Shown: piece by piece, positions 1 to 13,000 of the stretch
Layout of the letters: every line of letters begins with the position of its first letter
Numbering within the stretch: position 1 is the first letter of the stretch
Program-made: the position numbers and the translations under genes
Source: Alectoria sarmentosa
Taxonomy: Eukaryota; Ascomycota; Lecanoromycetes; Lecanorales; Parmeliaceae
Assembly (NCBI GenBank): GCA_009733775.1
Contig: WOGZ01000026.1
Span: 124,001 to 188,000, forward strand
DNA length: 64,000 nt
Reading direction: 5' to 3'
The notes under the pieces: generated by a model
Seen by the model: the letters and a program-made list of their open reading frames with translations, nothing else
Database searches by the model: none
Told to the model about the DNA's origin: nothing

Positions 1-705
1 GACTATAAGCTTCGTGAACAGCTCCAGCAACAGGAGACGCAGCCACCGCAGAACACAGGTAAAGGCAAGCGTAAGCGTAATTCTACTAATAAGGGCTCGA
101 CTAGCCAGTCACCACCTAAGCGCACGCGGAAGTACGCATCGCGCGGCTCAAACAGTTGCAGCGAGCCCAGCAAGCCAGAAGACGTCAAGCGTTCCAAATT
201 CCTAGAGCGTAATCGTGTTGCTGCATCCAAGTGTCGCCAGAAGAAGAAGGAATGGACCCAGAACCTCGAGAACCGTGCCCGCGAGTTGCAGAAGAACAAC
301 AGTCAACTCCGTATGGTAGTTGAATCGTGTCGACAAGAGGTCGTTTTTCTCAAAGGGGAGCTGCTGAAGCACAGCCAATGTGAATGTGACTCGATCCAGA
401 CTTTCATCAAGTCCGGAGCCGACAACTTCGCGGACCATAAACAGGAGGAGAACCTGTTCGAGCGCCAGATAAGCCCTATTGAGAGCATGCCACCAAGCCG
501 TCTGGGCAGTATTGACAATGGGGACGGTCTGAACGATTTCAGAAGCACATCCCCTGTAGCTGAGCCCAGCAAGGCATCGATCACCGACGATGACAACGCT
601 TTGGAAGCGTTACTCACAAGCTCGATGAACCATGATACGAGCGATGAGGGCATTGCATCTCAGGTCGGCGTGGCTGTTGCTGCTTCAGCACCTTCTAACC
701 TGTGA
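1..705 (+). CDS. ATF/CREB-type bZIP transcription factor, 3' part
   Basis: The reading frame is open from the first base to the TGA at 703-705, so the N-terminus lies outside the window. A Lys/Arg-rich low-complexity stretch leads into the bZIP basic region with the N-x7-R signature (NRVAASKCR) inside KRSKFLERNRVAASKCRQKK, followed by a leucine-zipper-like helix. In fungi this form is typical of AtfA/AtfB (Atf1) proteins, which bind CRE-like TGACGT sites and act in stress and spore responses; that role is taken from the family. The tail after the zipper (about 110 residues, rich in Ser, Asp and Glu) has no recognised domain. No intron is needed in this part. The AtfB-like basic region (AASKCRQKKKEW) fits better than AtfA, but I cannot separate them with certainty. 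Confidence 0.85.
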   Translation, partial: DYKLREQLQQQETQPPQNTGKGKRKRNSTNKGSTSQSPPKRTRKYASRGSNSCSEPSKPEDVKRSKFLERNRVAASKCRQKKKEWTQNLENRARELQKNNSQLRMVVESCRQEVVFLKGELLKHSQCECDSIQTFIKSGADNFADHKQEENLFERQISPIESMPPSRLGSIDNGDGLNDFRSTSPVAEPSKASITDDDNALEALLTSSMNHDTSDEGIASQVGVAVAASAPSNL

Positions 706-2779
706 CCTTCTTTGCTGTGACGGTCACGGGTAGTAGTGCTCTTTTGCTGGCAGCCTAGCAAAAGGGTATTCAGCTCCCTAAGGCTTTCATCACCTCACGA
801 GACATCGAATCATGATGTCGACGAACTTACAGATACCAACTCTCGCATGAGCTCCTGGCGATCATGGCTGGCTCCATCACTGGCAACTTTATGGCGACCT
901 TCGATTCTTCAGTCAGTGTACGATTGGACCTGTTGATTGCGTGTAACGAGTCGCTTAATCTACCACAGCAGCACCATCAGACTCCTTTCATCTAGCTCAC
1001 GTCAGCAAGACTACTCAAATTTTAGCTCGGATCTTCAGCATCGCCATCGCCTTGGACGGGTTTGCATGCTCAGCGATTTTGGAGCGACAATCTGACTACC
1101 GGGTTCAAGGTGGTGAAAAGATTTTTCCAGATGATATATTTCTGAAAAGCGCAATATTCTCTATTCTTGGGGAAGCGGGATGGCCGTTATTTGCTTTTAT
1201 GATACCACCATGAGCACATAACTCTAGCTAGCAGATTGAAAGAAGCGTACTCGCGCCATATGTAATGGCTCTTGTTCTGTCTGATGCCTGTGCACATTTA
1301 CCTGCATACACATGTGCACAATACCGCTTTTTCGAAGTTGTCGATGTCGATAGCCATGGAGAATGAGATGGAGAAGAGAGAAAATGGCATTCTGCTGCAG
1401 ACACGTGAGACGTGTTGTTGAATCGGCGGCGTCTGGAGAGATCAGGAGTTTATGTGCGCGGTCCCCTGATTTTTCTCGAGGATGAGGTAGATGAGGCAGA
1501 TGATGCAAATATGACGTGGCTCCGTGACCCAGCGGTAACCTCACGTCATTATGCTCTCATGTCATCTCTGTTTTCCACGATCCTTCCAACTTTTCGATTC
1601 TAATCTTTTGTTCTGATCATCGCGATCAATCTTTTCAACATACTCTTTGCTGTGAGATCTCTCGTCCCGCATCCACAACCAAATAAAGACTGTATAATGA
1701 CCGTTGTTGCGCAAAAGCCAAGGGCTTTTTTCTTTTGTAGACGCTAGCAAATACATTCTCAATAGTTCTCCATCTACTCCAAGCGGGATACTTTTGTATT
1801 TTTCTTTCAGCCTATCGGCAGGGGTTTTCCCTTGGCGTGGAGATGTAGAGTACTACGGAGCCTTTGATCCACAACCCTTTTCTTTTACGGCTTGCCAAAT
1901 CCCTTCCCACGTCACGGAGTGTCTGTTATGTCGGATCGGATTTCCTTGCCTACCTGTTGATACGAGCACTCATCCCGGACGCAACCTTGCTATCATGCTT
2001 TACCATCTTATAATCAAAGCCGCTTTCCTTGATACCTATGGGCATGTACTGTAACCCGAAACACCATCGAGGTTTGCACGCCCCGATGGCAAATCCCACT
2101 ACATACATACACATCTCTACTCGAAATCTTCAGCTTTCCTAATACCTTTTCCAAAGTTACGGGTAGCCGTTCCGTCAGATCTGCTTTCCTTGCCTGTGGA
2201 GATGTGCTGCTGAATTGACCCGTGGAATACTTTACGAATGCTGGTAACGTAGCCGTTGTTATTATTACGAGAGTCACTCCATATGCTTGATAACGTTGCC
2301 TTTGGCCTCTCAACGGAATCGCTTTCCTTTGTGTCCCGAAGATCATCGAGCGCTGCACATATCGATCAGATCACTGCAATCTGAACATCGAGATGTATAT
2401 TTCCCGAACGCCTCAATCGACTTTTATACACATATCGATAGCAATTCCTATCAAGCTTTTCTACAGTCTTGCCGTCCCAGTCAACGGATCTTGCTTCCTG
2501 TCACGGACATGGGCGGTGAGCAACCATCTAGATCTGCGCCAATCGATAGCAATAAATGCATCGCCTGCACTGCTGAATGATATTTACACCGTGTCTTAAC
2601 CCCATGGTCTGCCCAACAAGAGATGCGTGCTCTGGGTAGCTTCCTGATATGTATACACGTATGGCGTTCAGATCTTGCGGAGGAGAGATATCGTTCAGCG
2701 GACTTGGGTAACAGATGTCCAAAGCTCAACCTTAACAGCCCTCCTCCCTCTCTACCTTCTCATACGGCACATTGTGACT
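706..2779. other. convergent intergenic region, no gene seen
   Basis: About 2.1 kb between two 3' ends (bZIP on +, hydrolase on -). Open frames here are short, mostly lack ATG and show no protein-like composition. Two TGACGT half-sites occur (near 1512 and, inverted, near 1543), but no promoter is expected here. It may hold long 3' UTRs. Confidence 0.5.
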
Positions 2780-4447
2780 TTATGGCTCTCCGCCCTTCCA
2801 TATTAGATACCCCTGGCGGTCTTGGTCACACTTTCTTGCCAGCACCTCCTTCACCTTCTCTCTCGTCCCTAATCTTCTCCCACCTTCGTCAAATAATTTC
2901 GCTATCAACTGTTCGGCCTTCTGCCCTCCCTGCCGCACCACATCTTCAATTTCGTTCTCCCTCACCAAACCCATGCGAAAGGGATACTCTTTGTAGCTCG
3001 TCCCTTGCTCGTTCACCAATTTCATGGGAAATTTGCCTTGGTGGTTGAAGAATTTGTCTACATCTTTCATTGTGACATCTTGGAGGGCAGGAGGATTCCA
3101 AGTCGGCGTGGTTGGGAGCTTATGTATCAGGCGTGCAGAGACGCCGCTGTCGAAGTCAGGATGCGACATGAAATTACCTGCAATGTGGTATTCGTTCTTG
3201 AAAGCTTCACCAATGGACCAACTGCGGCCCAGTTCCATTTGCTTCAACGTCACCTTGAGACTCGTAGGAGAGCGTTCTGACAGAGTCTTGAGTGTGCTGG
3301 TCGCCCAATCCCTGATATGTTGTGGGAGCTTCGTCTTCTTTTCCTCATCCTCAAGCGCACGGATGATGGACTCCATCTCCGTGTAGCCAAAACAGCGATC
3401 TATCGCTTTTCGCAGCTCGCCCGCTAGAAGCATAGGCTCGTCATGCGGTAGTCCGGAATCGAATTCTGCGATCGTTGCGGCGACGGTGGCAAGGCGCGAG
3501 TGCATGTCTTCGTAGTCTTTGAACTCGATTTCCGCGAGGCGGGCTGTAAGTGACGAGAGCGAGGAGGAGTCGATGTAATGAGTTGCTACACCCGCATAGA
3601 AGGCATTTACACCTTCCAACCGCTCAGACGTGAGCGCGAGGTATGTTCCTATCCTTCCCTCCAATCTTGGCAAGAAGAATGAGCCCCCAACATCAGGAAA
3701 AAATCCGATTGTCGTCTCAGGCATGGCAAAGAGCGTTCGTTCGGTAGCGATTCGTATGGGAGCGTGTACCGACAGCCCAACGCCGCCGCCCATTGTGATA
3801 CCGTCCATGTATGCGATGTAGGGTTTCGGGTATGTAGCTATGAGGTGGTCAAGTCGGTATTCGAGGCCGAAATAAGCTTGGCTGGCTTCCTGGCCTTTGA
3901 GCCCATAGGACGCATTTTGCTGGGCAAGGGCTGCGACATCACCGCCGGCGCAGAAGGCTTTGGCGCCAGCGCCGCCAATTATTATCACGCTGGCTAATTG
4001 GGACTTCTCCCATTCCTAGACGGAGCAATCGTTCAGCGGCACGAGCGAGGTTGGAAAGGATTGAAGTGTGTAGACCTTTAGTCTAGATAAGATCTTGCGG
4101 GCCATTGAGCCGTTAAGAGAGTTGAGCTTCTGGGGTCGGTTGAGCTCGATGGTACGGACACCGTAGATGGCGTTGAAAAGGACGTCGTCGGGATTGTAGC
4201 TGGACTCTTTCATTGGCACTTGAGGACTAGTAGCCATCTGGAATCAGTGTCAATGAAACGGCGCAATCGAGTCTTGAAAATTTAGCAAGGGGCTTCTCAC
4301 TGTCGCTGCTTGCCCTACTATCGCAGGATTGAGTATCTTGGCCTTGAGAGGCATGATGGACGAACGGGACCGCGCGAGCCTGCTCAGCGGTCTGTGGGCG
4401 GTGGTACAAGAAGGCCGCAAGAACATCAATGGTAGTAAACTTGACAT
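2780..4447 (-). CDS. ehd3: 3-hydroxyisobutyryl-CoA hydrolase, mitochondrial
   Basis: Three exons on the minus strand: 4301-4447, 4076-4237, 2780-4015 (514 aa; yeast Ehd3 is about 500). Introns of 63 and 60 nt have GT...AG ends, and all joins are in phase 0. The protein is an enoyl-CoA hydratase/isomerase-fold enzyme that hydrolyses 3-hydroxyisobutyryl-CoA in valine breakdown. Visible family features are the oxyanion-hole region GGAGAKAFCAGGD, the GGGVG turn and the PETTIGFFPD segment with acidic residues near E203 and D211, followed by the hydrolase-specific C-terminal half. The first exon is Arg/Ser-rich and lacks acids up to the second exon, as in a mitochondrial presequence. I chose the ATG at 4447 because it gives this presequence; an in-frame ATG also opens exon 2 (4237). 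Confidence 0.93.
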
Positions 4448-5077
4448 TACTTTATGAATGACATTGCGGTAGACTGCGTCAAGGCCTATTTCTGCAACCA
4501 CATATTTTCGAAATATTTTCGTTAGTCAATCACCAGCCCTACGTCTTCAATACGTGCATTGAAATTTTATGCAACCTTGGCGCCAAGACCAGATTTTGGA
4601 AGTTGAAATTTCAGTTCAGCCCTGAGAGCCAAAAAATTGCAATTTTGATGAAAGCCCTCGGAGCTCCCATGCCCTCCATTTGAGTCACATTGCCAATCAA
4701 GTACACTAGAATGCAAGGATATGTGAGGGAGTTGACTGATTTCTCAAGCACGTCGGTCTCAATTTGAGCGAGAATTCGTTATCTGGGCAAAAATTTGGCT
4801 ACATAATCCGACTTTCCAGAGACCAAGCCGACAAATTATTACGCCGAAGACCGCCGTTCTCTATGTTAGATGTGCAAGTCGCAATGACATTCTGACAACG
4901 TGTCATGATATCAATCATCACATACGTGTATAGAGGACGCAATCCCCTCAGCTTTGAATTATCACCTTTACATACTCATGGTACCTTATTTTGATAACAA
5001 AAGCTCAGAACGCTCATCATCACCCTTGCTGTTTATCCTCGCTACCTCGCTGCCTTTGCTGCTTCCACTGCTCATAC
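4448..5077. other. intergenic, upstream of the hydrolase gene
   Basis: 630 bases holding the presumed promoter of the hydrolase gene and the 3' end of the CorA-like gene. No open frame of note and no recognised motif. Confidence 0.5.
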
Positions 5078-6754
5078 TCACTTTCGTGCCGCTTGTTTGT
5101 TAAGCCGACGGTGTAGCACTGTCAGGGTTGTAGGAAACCATAGTAACGATGATATCAAAGCCACGGGAACGGCAACGACGATCCAGATCCAAATACTAAG
5201 CGAGTTTTGGTCCGAGAAATTCCGGAGATTCATACCAAAAATCGAAGTTGTGAATGATAATGGGACGAAGAAGAAAGCGAGCACAGTCAAGCGTTTCAAG
5301 CTCTGGGACTCTTCCATAGCCCTATCGGCTTGTCGCACTGTAACGACGGCTTGAATGAGCGAAATGGACTCATTACAGCGCTCAACCAAAGCATGAGTCA
5401 ATGCAAGCAAGTCCTTGAAATCAATTTGAAGTTCCTCAACAATCTTGCGCATGTCTTTACTGCTTTCATTCGCAGCTTTCGGCCAATCGAGGTCCTGATA
5501 TGACTGAATAAACCTGATATTAGAGCTCAAGCCATATGTTCGACGGTTAAGAGATTTCTTTGTGTGAAGCAGCGTTGAGAGATTAAACTTTCGTCCCGCA
5601 AGCACCGATGGCTCAAGCTCATCCTCGAGTCTAGCTTCGATCAAGCCGAGAAAGTTAAGTTCTGTCGCAGCGGCAATCTTTAGCAAGGGATGAATCATAT
5701 AGAATAGATCCTGAAGGGCAAGTCGTGAGTCAATAAGACCTCCGTACCCAGAACAGAGCTCTACGATGGAATGATTCGAACCCTCAACTCGTTTCCCTCC
5801 TTGATCACTGCGCTGGCTTGGTCTAGCTGTTATACCTGTTGTATGGGGAATTTGTGGAGCTGTATAATACCTCGGACTCCAGCTGCTTCGACGGGCAAGC
5901 TCGTTAAATAGAGGCTGGAACCGGCCTTGCGAAAGATCACGCCCCATATCAAACCAAGCCACCACTTGATAGAGTTAGCTCCTCTTCATCCTACGTGGGA
6001 AAGTATACACACCCATCCACCTGCTTCCTATCTGTTTGGCGCAGATGGAAATGTATTGATCGAACGAAAAGTTCGCTTCATCATGAATATGAAAATCGCG
6101 CAACATGGAATCTCCAGTACTAATGGCGGTAGGATCTCGTAGATATTTAATACATTGTTGCAACTTTGCAAGAGTGTGTGTACGCAATTCGTCTGCGGAG
6201 TCTTCCGAGACTGCTGTAGCTCCGGGTGCTGGGCGACTAGACCCGACGGTGTTGATTCGTAGTCTCAAATATTTTTGATCTGACGGTAGTGTTCGGAAGA
6301 TGATGCTTTGTTCGGGGGCCCCCCTTGGCGACTGTTCCATATGTCGGGCAAAAAACTCTGCGTCTATACCGAACTTTGCACCAATCGATCGCAGCCAAAG
6401 TGCGCAAGGCTGCCCATACAAGAATATCATGCTTGGGGGCTCCACCAATTGCAAAAAGTTGTGCAGCGATGTTTTGATTGGATGATGACACTTTCCGGAT
6501 ACAAGGTTAAGAACTTGAACAAAGTCATTGTGGTTACACGCCGGCGACGTTCCGACTACCGCGTCTGCGTTGTGTGTATCTCGTCTCTTTAAATATCGTG
6601 CCAACCATTGAAGGTGTGGCTTCGGAAACGAGGCGGATTCGGCTAGAGCCTCAAGATCATCTGCATACTCCTCTGGTGATTTGGCTGAGCCTGAAAGACG
6701 TAAGTTGCAGTCGTTGCTATGGCTGACATTTTACTTACTAATTGAATCAACCAT
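5078..6754 (-). CDS. CorA-like metal ion transporter domain protein
   Basis: Three exons: 6739-6754, 6013-6690, 5078-5964 (526 aa). Both introns are 48 nt; the second has a GCTAACT branch site and removes an in-frame TAA. The first coding exon is only 16 nt (MVDSI plus one base). The C-terminus shows the CorA layout: a helical funnel, then a first membrane helix ending in the GMN motif (FGMN, residues 475-477 are GMN), a short loop, and a second helix (IWIWIVVAVPVALISSLLW) followed by a basic tail. CorA proteins are pentameric Mg2+ channels. The long N-terminal part belongs to the fungus-specific branch of the family, whose ion and membrane are often untested. It is transcribed away from the oxygenase gene at 7266. 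Confidence 0.85.
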
Positions 6755-7265
6755 ATTTCTACCTGCTGAAACTGAAATGCGCGTGCTTCCAAGGCTCTGA
6801 AATGCAGCTCGGCCCACTCGTATACCATTTAATATGGGCGGTACCAATATCAAACCTCAGTCAAGCTTTGCTGCCATTTGAGCAACGAGCCCACGAGGTA
6901 GGAAGTACTTCGAGGGTCTCTATCTCTCTGGAATATCGCCTCCACCCTGTGTCGTAGGGAAATTGAGTACCATTCTTTAGGGAAATGACTCTATCGCGCC
7001 TTCATATACAACAGGATTGGTGGAGATAAGGGTGCAGCAGCCACCATTTTTGTGTGGGTGACATCGGCCTTGCTGAAGTCTGGAGCGGGGCCAGAAGGCT
7101 GCCAGGAATGACGTCGATCACGAGTGTATTTTACTAAAGATGATGTGCGTGATGCCACACTTACAGACACAGACGCCTATCTATAACCAGAAACCCTGAG
7201 AACGCAGCCTTTCATTACAACGAATTTAAGAATTCTTGGTTACAGTTCTCCAAGGCATCAGCAAA
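6755..7265. promoter_or_regulatory. shared upstream region of CorA-like and oxygenase genes
   Basis: 511 bases between two divergent start codons (6754 on -, 7266 on +). It must hold both promoters. I see no clear TATA box or operator, so co-regulation is only a possibility. Confidence 0.45.
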
Positions 7266-8404
7266 ATGGGAACCACAAGCTCTGACAACGAACCTACCAC
7301 CGACTCTGGCAACTTTGACACGAGCTTGTACTTTTTCGCTCGATGCTACGAACACAAGACAGTGAAACCGTACGCCTTGCGATATCAACCCGATGACGAC
7401 TTACCTAGAACGAATTTTGTGGCCGAGAAAAGGCGTATCAAAGTCCACGATATTAGACAGAACCAAACAAAGCTCACCTTTGAAAAGTGTGGCTTCCAGA
7501 TACTATCTTTCCCGTCGTCCATGAGTCATGACGACTTTCTCGATTCTTATAAGATTCAGAGCGTCTACCTTAAAGAGGTTCGCGAAATGCTGAAGAAGGC
7601 CCTTGATGCCCCACATGCATACATCTTGGATTATGCAGTTCGTAATGATCGCTGCCTATTTCGCCAACTACTAAATGACCATAGGTACGAAGCCGTGGCT
7701 CCAGCTTTCCTTATTCAGAAGGCTCGCAGCGGGACGATGTTGCGTACCAACCGATACATATGGCTCATATTGGTATGCGCATACCGCAGTCTTACTCCAT
7801 CAACTGACTTCGCAGATCTCACCTTCAGTGAGGCGGTCCGGGTGATCAAGCATCTTTACGGTCACAATGCGCCGTCCGTGCTTGGTGCACGCTGGCATGT
7901 TGTAACGTAAGCTTTGGTCGGCTCTATCAGTGCTCTTTAAGGGGCAATGTTTAATCAGTTTACAGAATTTGGCAACCTTTGAAAGGCCCTGTCCGAGACT
8001 GGCCTTTAGGACTGTGTGATGCGTCAACTGTCAATTTCAATGAAGATACTATGGCAAGTGACATTGTCTTTCCAGACCACTATACAGAGAACGTTCAGGT
8101 GCACCATGATCCACAACACAAGTGGTACTATCTGTCAGATCAGAAGCCTGACGAAGCCTTGGTCTTCAAAACCGTGTACGGGCAGCGCTTAGGTGCGTGA
8201 CCCGCAACATTCACGAATCGTTCATGACGGCGCTTTCGCTCATATTGCCTAGGCTGTCCTCATGGGTCATTTCCAATACCCCACGATGAAGGTGATATTG
8301 AACATCGAGAGAGTATAGACTGTCGAGTACTGGTGTCATACGCGGATATAGAGCCATTTCCACAGGCGCGAGACGATGGCTTCATATCCATCAACCATTT
8401 ATAA
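7266..8404 (+). CDS. CmcJ/AsaB-like 2-oxoglutarate-type oxygenase
   Basis: Five exons: 7266-7637, 7685-7772, 7816-7906, 7966-8192, 8253-8404 (309 aa); introns of 47, 43, 59 and 60 nt. The first two introns happen to leave a long open frame, so a naive reading gives a false 224-aa product that lacks the active site. Spliced, the protein shows the family landmarks: LPRTNF...IKVHDIR near the N-terminus, YILDYAVR, the iron-site HxD as AHID (residues 151-154), WQPLKGPVRDWPLGLCDAS, HKWYYLSDQKPDE and CPHGSF near the end. This family (CmcJ methyltransferase-like, AsaB, NvfI) covers oxidases and hydroxylases of secondary metabolism and many of unknown substrate. The usual DHTVR is DYAVR here. No other biosynthetic gene lies near, so the substrate is unknown. 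The first intron's donor (GTTCGT) is weak. Confidence 0.82.
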
Positions 8405-10036
8405 TACTCAGTATGCGGCGTGTAATGTAGCTTGAATGTGTTCCACTGCTACTTACAGGATTTCCAGCGTTCATTGTTGGATCATAGATTATTAAGCAGT
8501 ATAATAAGCCTGCTGTAGCATCTATAACCATTCGCTTTACCCAGACTTCATTGAACCAGGGCACAGAGCATGGACCACGCCGGCCGATATCGCATGAAAC
8601 AAAATCTGAATGACTATCACACAATATATTTTTTGAATGGAAGGGCTAAAGATCTGGATCACGCTCCACTCCATGCGTAAGCCGCAAATCCTATGCTCAA
8701 ACCTTCGGTGCTACATGCGAGTAGTAAAGATTGTCAGGTCCATTCTCCTTATTGTATCAACCCATTGAAATCAAGCGTATCAACCAGCTATTTTGCGCTC
8801 TGTAGTGTCGGTGCACACGCTTTGTGCTTCGTGAGCGGCGATCTCTTGTGGTGTTCCAAGAATTTTGATCTGAACAAAAGCAGGGTGGGAGCTTCCTGCC
8901 ATCAGAACCAGCTCTCCTTGCGGTACTCCAAGACTCTGCGGATTGCGACGCGCTTGTTCTTGCTCAAAGCATGTAGTCCAGCCAGCTTCCTGGGTCGTTG
9001 CGTCCCGAGGTGGCCAATTCCGTCTCCACGGCTGCAATTTTTGGGTTGCCTGATCTTGCTGGGGCTCGTTCACGCCTTGCGAGTCCTGGTAATAAGGACC
9101 AGGCATCTTTAATCGCAAGGAACTATAAGATGATCAGCCTTGCCGATGGCCAAAGGACAACGGCTTCACGGCTCACCTACAACCAGACTCTGTCAAGGAG
9201 TGTTGCCAACCACGATAAGCGGAAAAGTGAACTATGTGTTATGCGATTGTTGTAGAACGTAACGTGCTGTCGCTATGTGACCGAGACTGAAGAAAAATTA
9301 AGGTGCGACGAGGAAAAGGCTGGAAGGATAAACAGTTGAAATATGCTGACCACTACAAAAGAGCATACTTATCGTTGGGTGTGACCATGTCAGGCCTCAA
9401 TGCATGTGATTATGCACACGCATACGCCGCCCCGGAGCCTGCTCGTCCGGCCTCACATGATTTTGCGGGGTAGAATCTTGGCGACAACAGGTCTACTAAG
9501 CGGGCCCCGTAACTTTTAGAACATCCTTAGAGATTTCTTACTACCGCAATACCATGGCGTTATTGTCCCCCAAGTTGAACCCTACATAGCGACTATGTAT
9601 TTTGCACCCTGATGCGCCGGCTTAGAGCGCGCTATGCTAATACGGTTCTTCCTTATGAACTCCATAGAGTATGAACAATGGCGGACCTAGGTTGGGTCCC
9701 CTGGAGAGGAGTGTCAAGGAAAGGGTAACGCAAATTGATCTCGACTAGCCTACCTAGTACAAAGTAGTGTATTGGTGTATATAGTATCAAGTAGTTTGAG
9801 AGACGTAAATATTCCCTTGAGCACGAAGCTCCTATCAATGGCACAGGCAATCCGTGCCAAGAGCTGTCAATGGGCTGACAGCGCCGTTCATAGTAATCCA
9901 AAATCCACCGTTGACGCTCCGTACGGCCTACGCGGTGTCGGTGTACATCCTCAACCACAAGGCTTGGATTCCTTTTTGATTTATTGTCGTCTAAGGGATT
10001 GAATTCTGGCCGAGCTTGAAAGCCTCAACTCTTGCG
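8405..10036. other. intergenic, no supported gene
   Basis: 1.6 kb between two plus-strand genes. The longest frame (8780-9118, minus) begins without a supported ATG and resembles nothing I know. The last part should contain the promoter of the NLR gene. Confidence 0.45.
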
Positions 10037-13000
10037 ATGTCGGTTGCGGTGGACCCACGTCCACGAACGGGATTTGAGGAATCCCAGCCCCAACAAACTT
10101 CAACGGTAGCCGGATCTAGAGATTTCAAGATCATCGAGTATGTGCCTTGAAATACTCTCCGCAGTAGATTGTCGATTGTTAACACCAGCAGCCTCATCAT
10201 TATTCCAGACAGTGGCTCTAGGTCCACTTCGGATTGGGCCATCAGATCGCCCCAGTGGTCGAAGGCTCTGGCTAGGTCGAACTTGAGACTCAATATCATC
10301 AGTGCTCCACAACAGCATTCTTTCGAGCGCGATCTGGAATGGCAATGGCTATCACATGGCAGGGACCAACTCGTGGAAACGATTCTCGAGTCTCGGAACT
10401 GGGAGGCTGTTGAGGTATATCCTGCTGACAACAGCGCCTTTTCCATCGCTAAGATACATAGAATCTTACCCGACCTCTGCTATTCATGGCTCACGGGCTG
10501 GGCGGAGTGGTATTGAAATATGTGTGTGCAGATCAACTAGAGCCTGAGAAATACTAACATGATCATCAAGACTCTGACCTACATCAGCTGGAACAATACA
10601 GAGTTTGGCGCCTTAGGAAGAGCTATATGCGGGGCAGTTTTTCTTGGTTGCCCGCACAAGACTGCAATCGACGACAATATAGCAGATGAGGTCTCAGCTG
10701 TTTACAAGAAGAACTTTCCAAGCACTACCAAGATGAACAAGGTTTTCAAGGCTCATACTCCAGAGCTGTGCGACATCGCAACCATGTTCGAAGGGATTGC
10801 GCTTGAGGATCTGAAGCTTCTGACGGTTCGTGAGTGTGGCAATGAACCGGTGAAATCACATTCCAGCATGTTCAGAAGTAAGAATCGGAAACCTGTGAGC
10901 ACAGCTTCATGCTATTTGATGAAAATGACTATTGACTTCCCAGACTGTGAACCCAAGTGCCGCCTCGTTGGACATGTCGCAAGAAACTACCGTGGACTTG
11001 AATGTGAGCCACAACAAACTCTGTCAATTAACTGCGTCGTTGAACGAGCTCAATCATGACATTGCCACATGGATCGAGGATACAGCGAAGAAAGCCCTTG
11101 AAGAGGTTTTCAATAGGGTGCAAAGATGTAAGTAGCCGTTAGATAAGAGTAGAGGAAAGGGCATATGGATTGCTTGCTGACTTGGTCTGAACGTACGAGA
11201 ACTTTGCTAATATTATGCTGTTGATCATCGCAGCTGAACGTTTATCCTTAGTTGATGCGGCTTTGCCCATACATGTTAACGGGCAGTATCAGGTAAATGG
11301 AAAGGGACGCTCAGGTAAATATATAAGAGGTTCGATGGTAAAGAAGGCAACGCGTGAACTTACGATTTCTTTAAGAAGCGCCGTCGACTCCGGCCCTCGT
11401 ACAACAATCGTCGCTTTCAACCCAACAAGGGTCATCGACGGCGGCTGAATACCAGCTCATCCCCAGCAATCACAGTCTACAGGTCCACCGACCTCAGCCT
11501 GATCTTCCATGCTTCTCTGTTGAAGATAGCTTGCGGAACGAGGCCTTCTTTGGCAGAAAAGATATTTTGAGTCGCCTTGATCAAATCTTACTTCCATCGA
11601 GTCGGGATTCCAGCTCATTGTCCGCAACTGTAAGGGCCCAGGATCACTGCGTGGCTGTACTAGGCATCCCTGGCATAGGGAAATCAGAGGTTGCCGCAGC
11701 CTACGCGTTCTCCCGAAGATCTAGATTTGATGCTGTTTTCTGGATCCAAGTTGATACAACAATGAAATTGGAAGATGGTTTCGCCCAGATTGCTCGCAAA
11801 CTCAATCTGAAGAAATGTAACGATGAAGAACTGTTTGATGCGGTAGCTGCTCGAGAAGAAACCAAGGGCTGGTTGTCGAACCCCAAGAAGGTCGTTAACC
11901 AGAGCAAAGATCTTATTGCACAGGTCGATGCTACATGGCTTCTGATATTGGATAATGCAGACGAGCCATCTTTCCTCGCAGATTATTGGCCCGTCTTCGG
12001 AACAGGTTCCGTCTTGGTTACAAGTAACAAATCGAAATACTCGTTCGAAATTGCGATCACCGAAACTGCGGCTGCACTTCGACCTTTACAGGTTGAGCAA
12101 CTTGAACCATTCACTGTCGAGGATGGAGCACAACTAATTCGGAATTGGACAAACAGTCATGAGCCTGATCAGATTGAGCGGTCACGTCGAATAGCGGAAA
12201 TTTTGGGGGGAATACCTCTCGCTCTTCTACAGTGCGCTGAAATGGTTAAGGATGACGAGCTAACCTTTGGACACTTCCTAGACTGGCACAAGCGACAGCA
12301 AGAACGCGGAGATTTAATAAGTGACTTTGAGACCCCACGGGATAATATTCCAGCACGAGGGAGCATCGCTACCAGATGGACAATGAAGACCATGAGTCCT
12401 GGAGCCAAAGCTCTCATCGACATCTTCTCCTTTCTGGATCCTGACAGTATACAGGATGAAATATTGGTACAGTCTTTAGACAACATAGACCCTGGATTGT
12501 TGTTGAGCGACTTCCCACGTACCTATAAGCAGATGATTCCAGCTAGGAAAGAGCTTACCGATCGACCTTTTGTCAAATTTGACAGGGGTGAGTGGCGGAT
12601 CCATCGTTCAGTCCAAGTAGTCTTCAGATTTTATATGAATCAACAACGTATGCAGGAAGTTTTCACCAGTACCATAGCCTTAGTCCACCACTTTTGGGAA
12701 CCAGAATACCACAAAGGCCGTAGTCATTCAATTGCGCGATGGCGGAAATATAATCAGCTTCACAACCATCTCATCAGCATTTCGAAACTCTACTGTGAGC
12801 TGTTCAGGAGGGGATTCCTGAGCCCCAGTGTTCAGCTTGCAAGGTTATTATTTCAATGCGCTTGGTACGCCTCGACACGTCTACTTCTTTGTCGGCACTA
12901 AAAACCATTATTTAGGGTACTCAAGGAACAGGGACTTTTCACGAGAGCCGGTGAGCTTCTTGAGCTCGGCCTCGAGATCTGTGAGAAATGCGCAGCGTCA

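Noticed and set aside
1511..1549. Two TGACGT (CRE half-site) words as targets of the neighbouring bZIP
   Set aside because: They lie between two convergent 3' ends, where no promoter is expected; six-base words occur by chance.
5965..6012. In-frame TAA splitting the CorA-like frame
   Set aside because: It lies in a 48-nt intron with a GCTAACT branch site; removing it keeps the frame.
7236..7910. A 224-aa continuous frame as the oxygenase product
   Set aside because: It starts with TTG, lacks the HxD iron site and runs through two introns with clear branch and acceptor signals.
8780..9118. A 112-aa minus-strand frame in the 8.4-10 kb gap
   Set aside because: No family resemblance and no supporting splice or signal features.
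9991..10446. A 151-aa minus-strand frame
   Set aside because: It is the antisense of exons 1-2 of the NLR gene and has no recognisable features.
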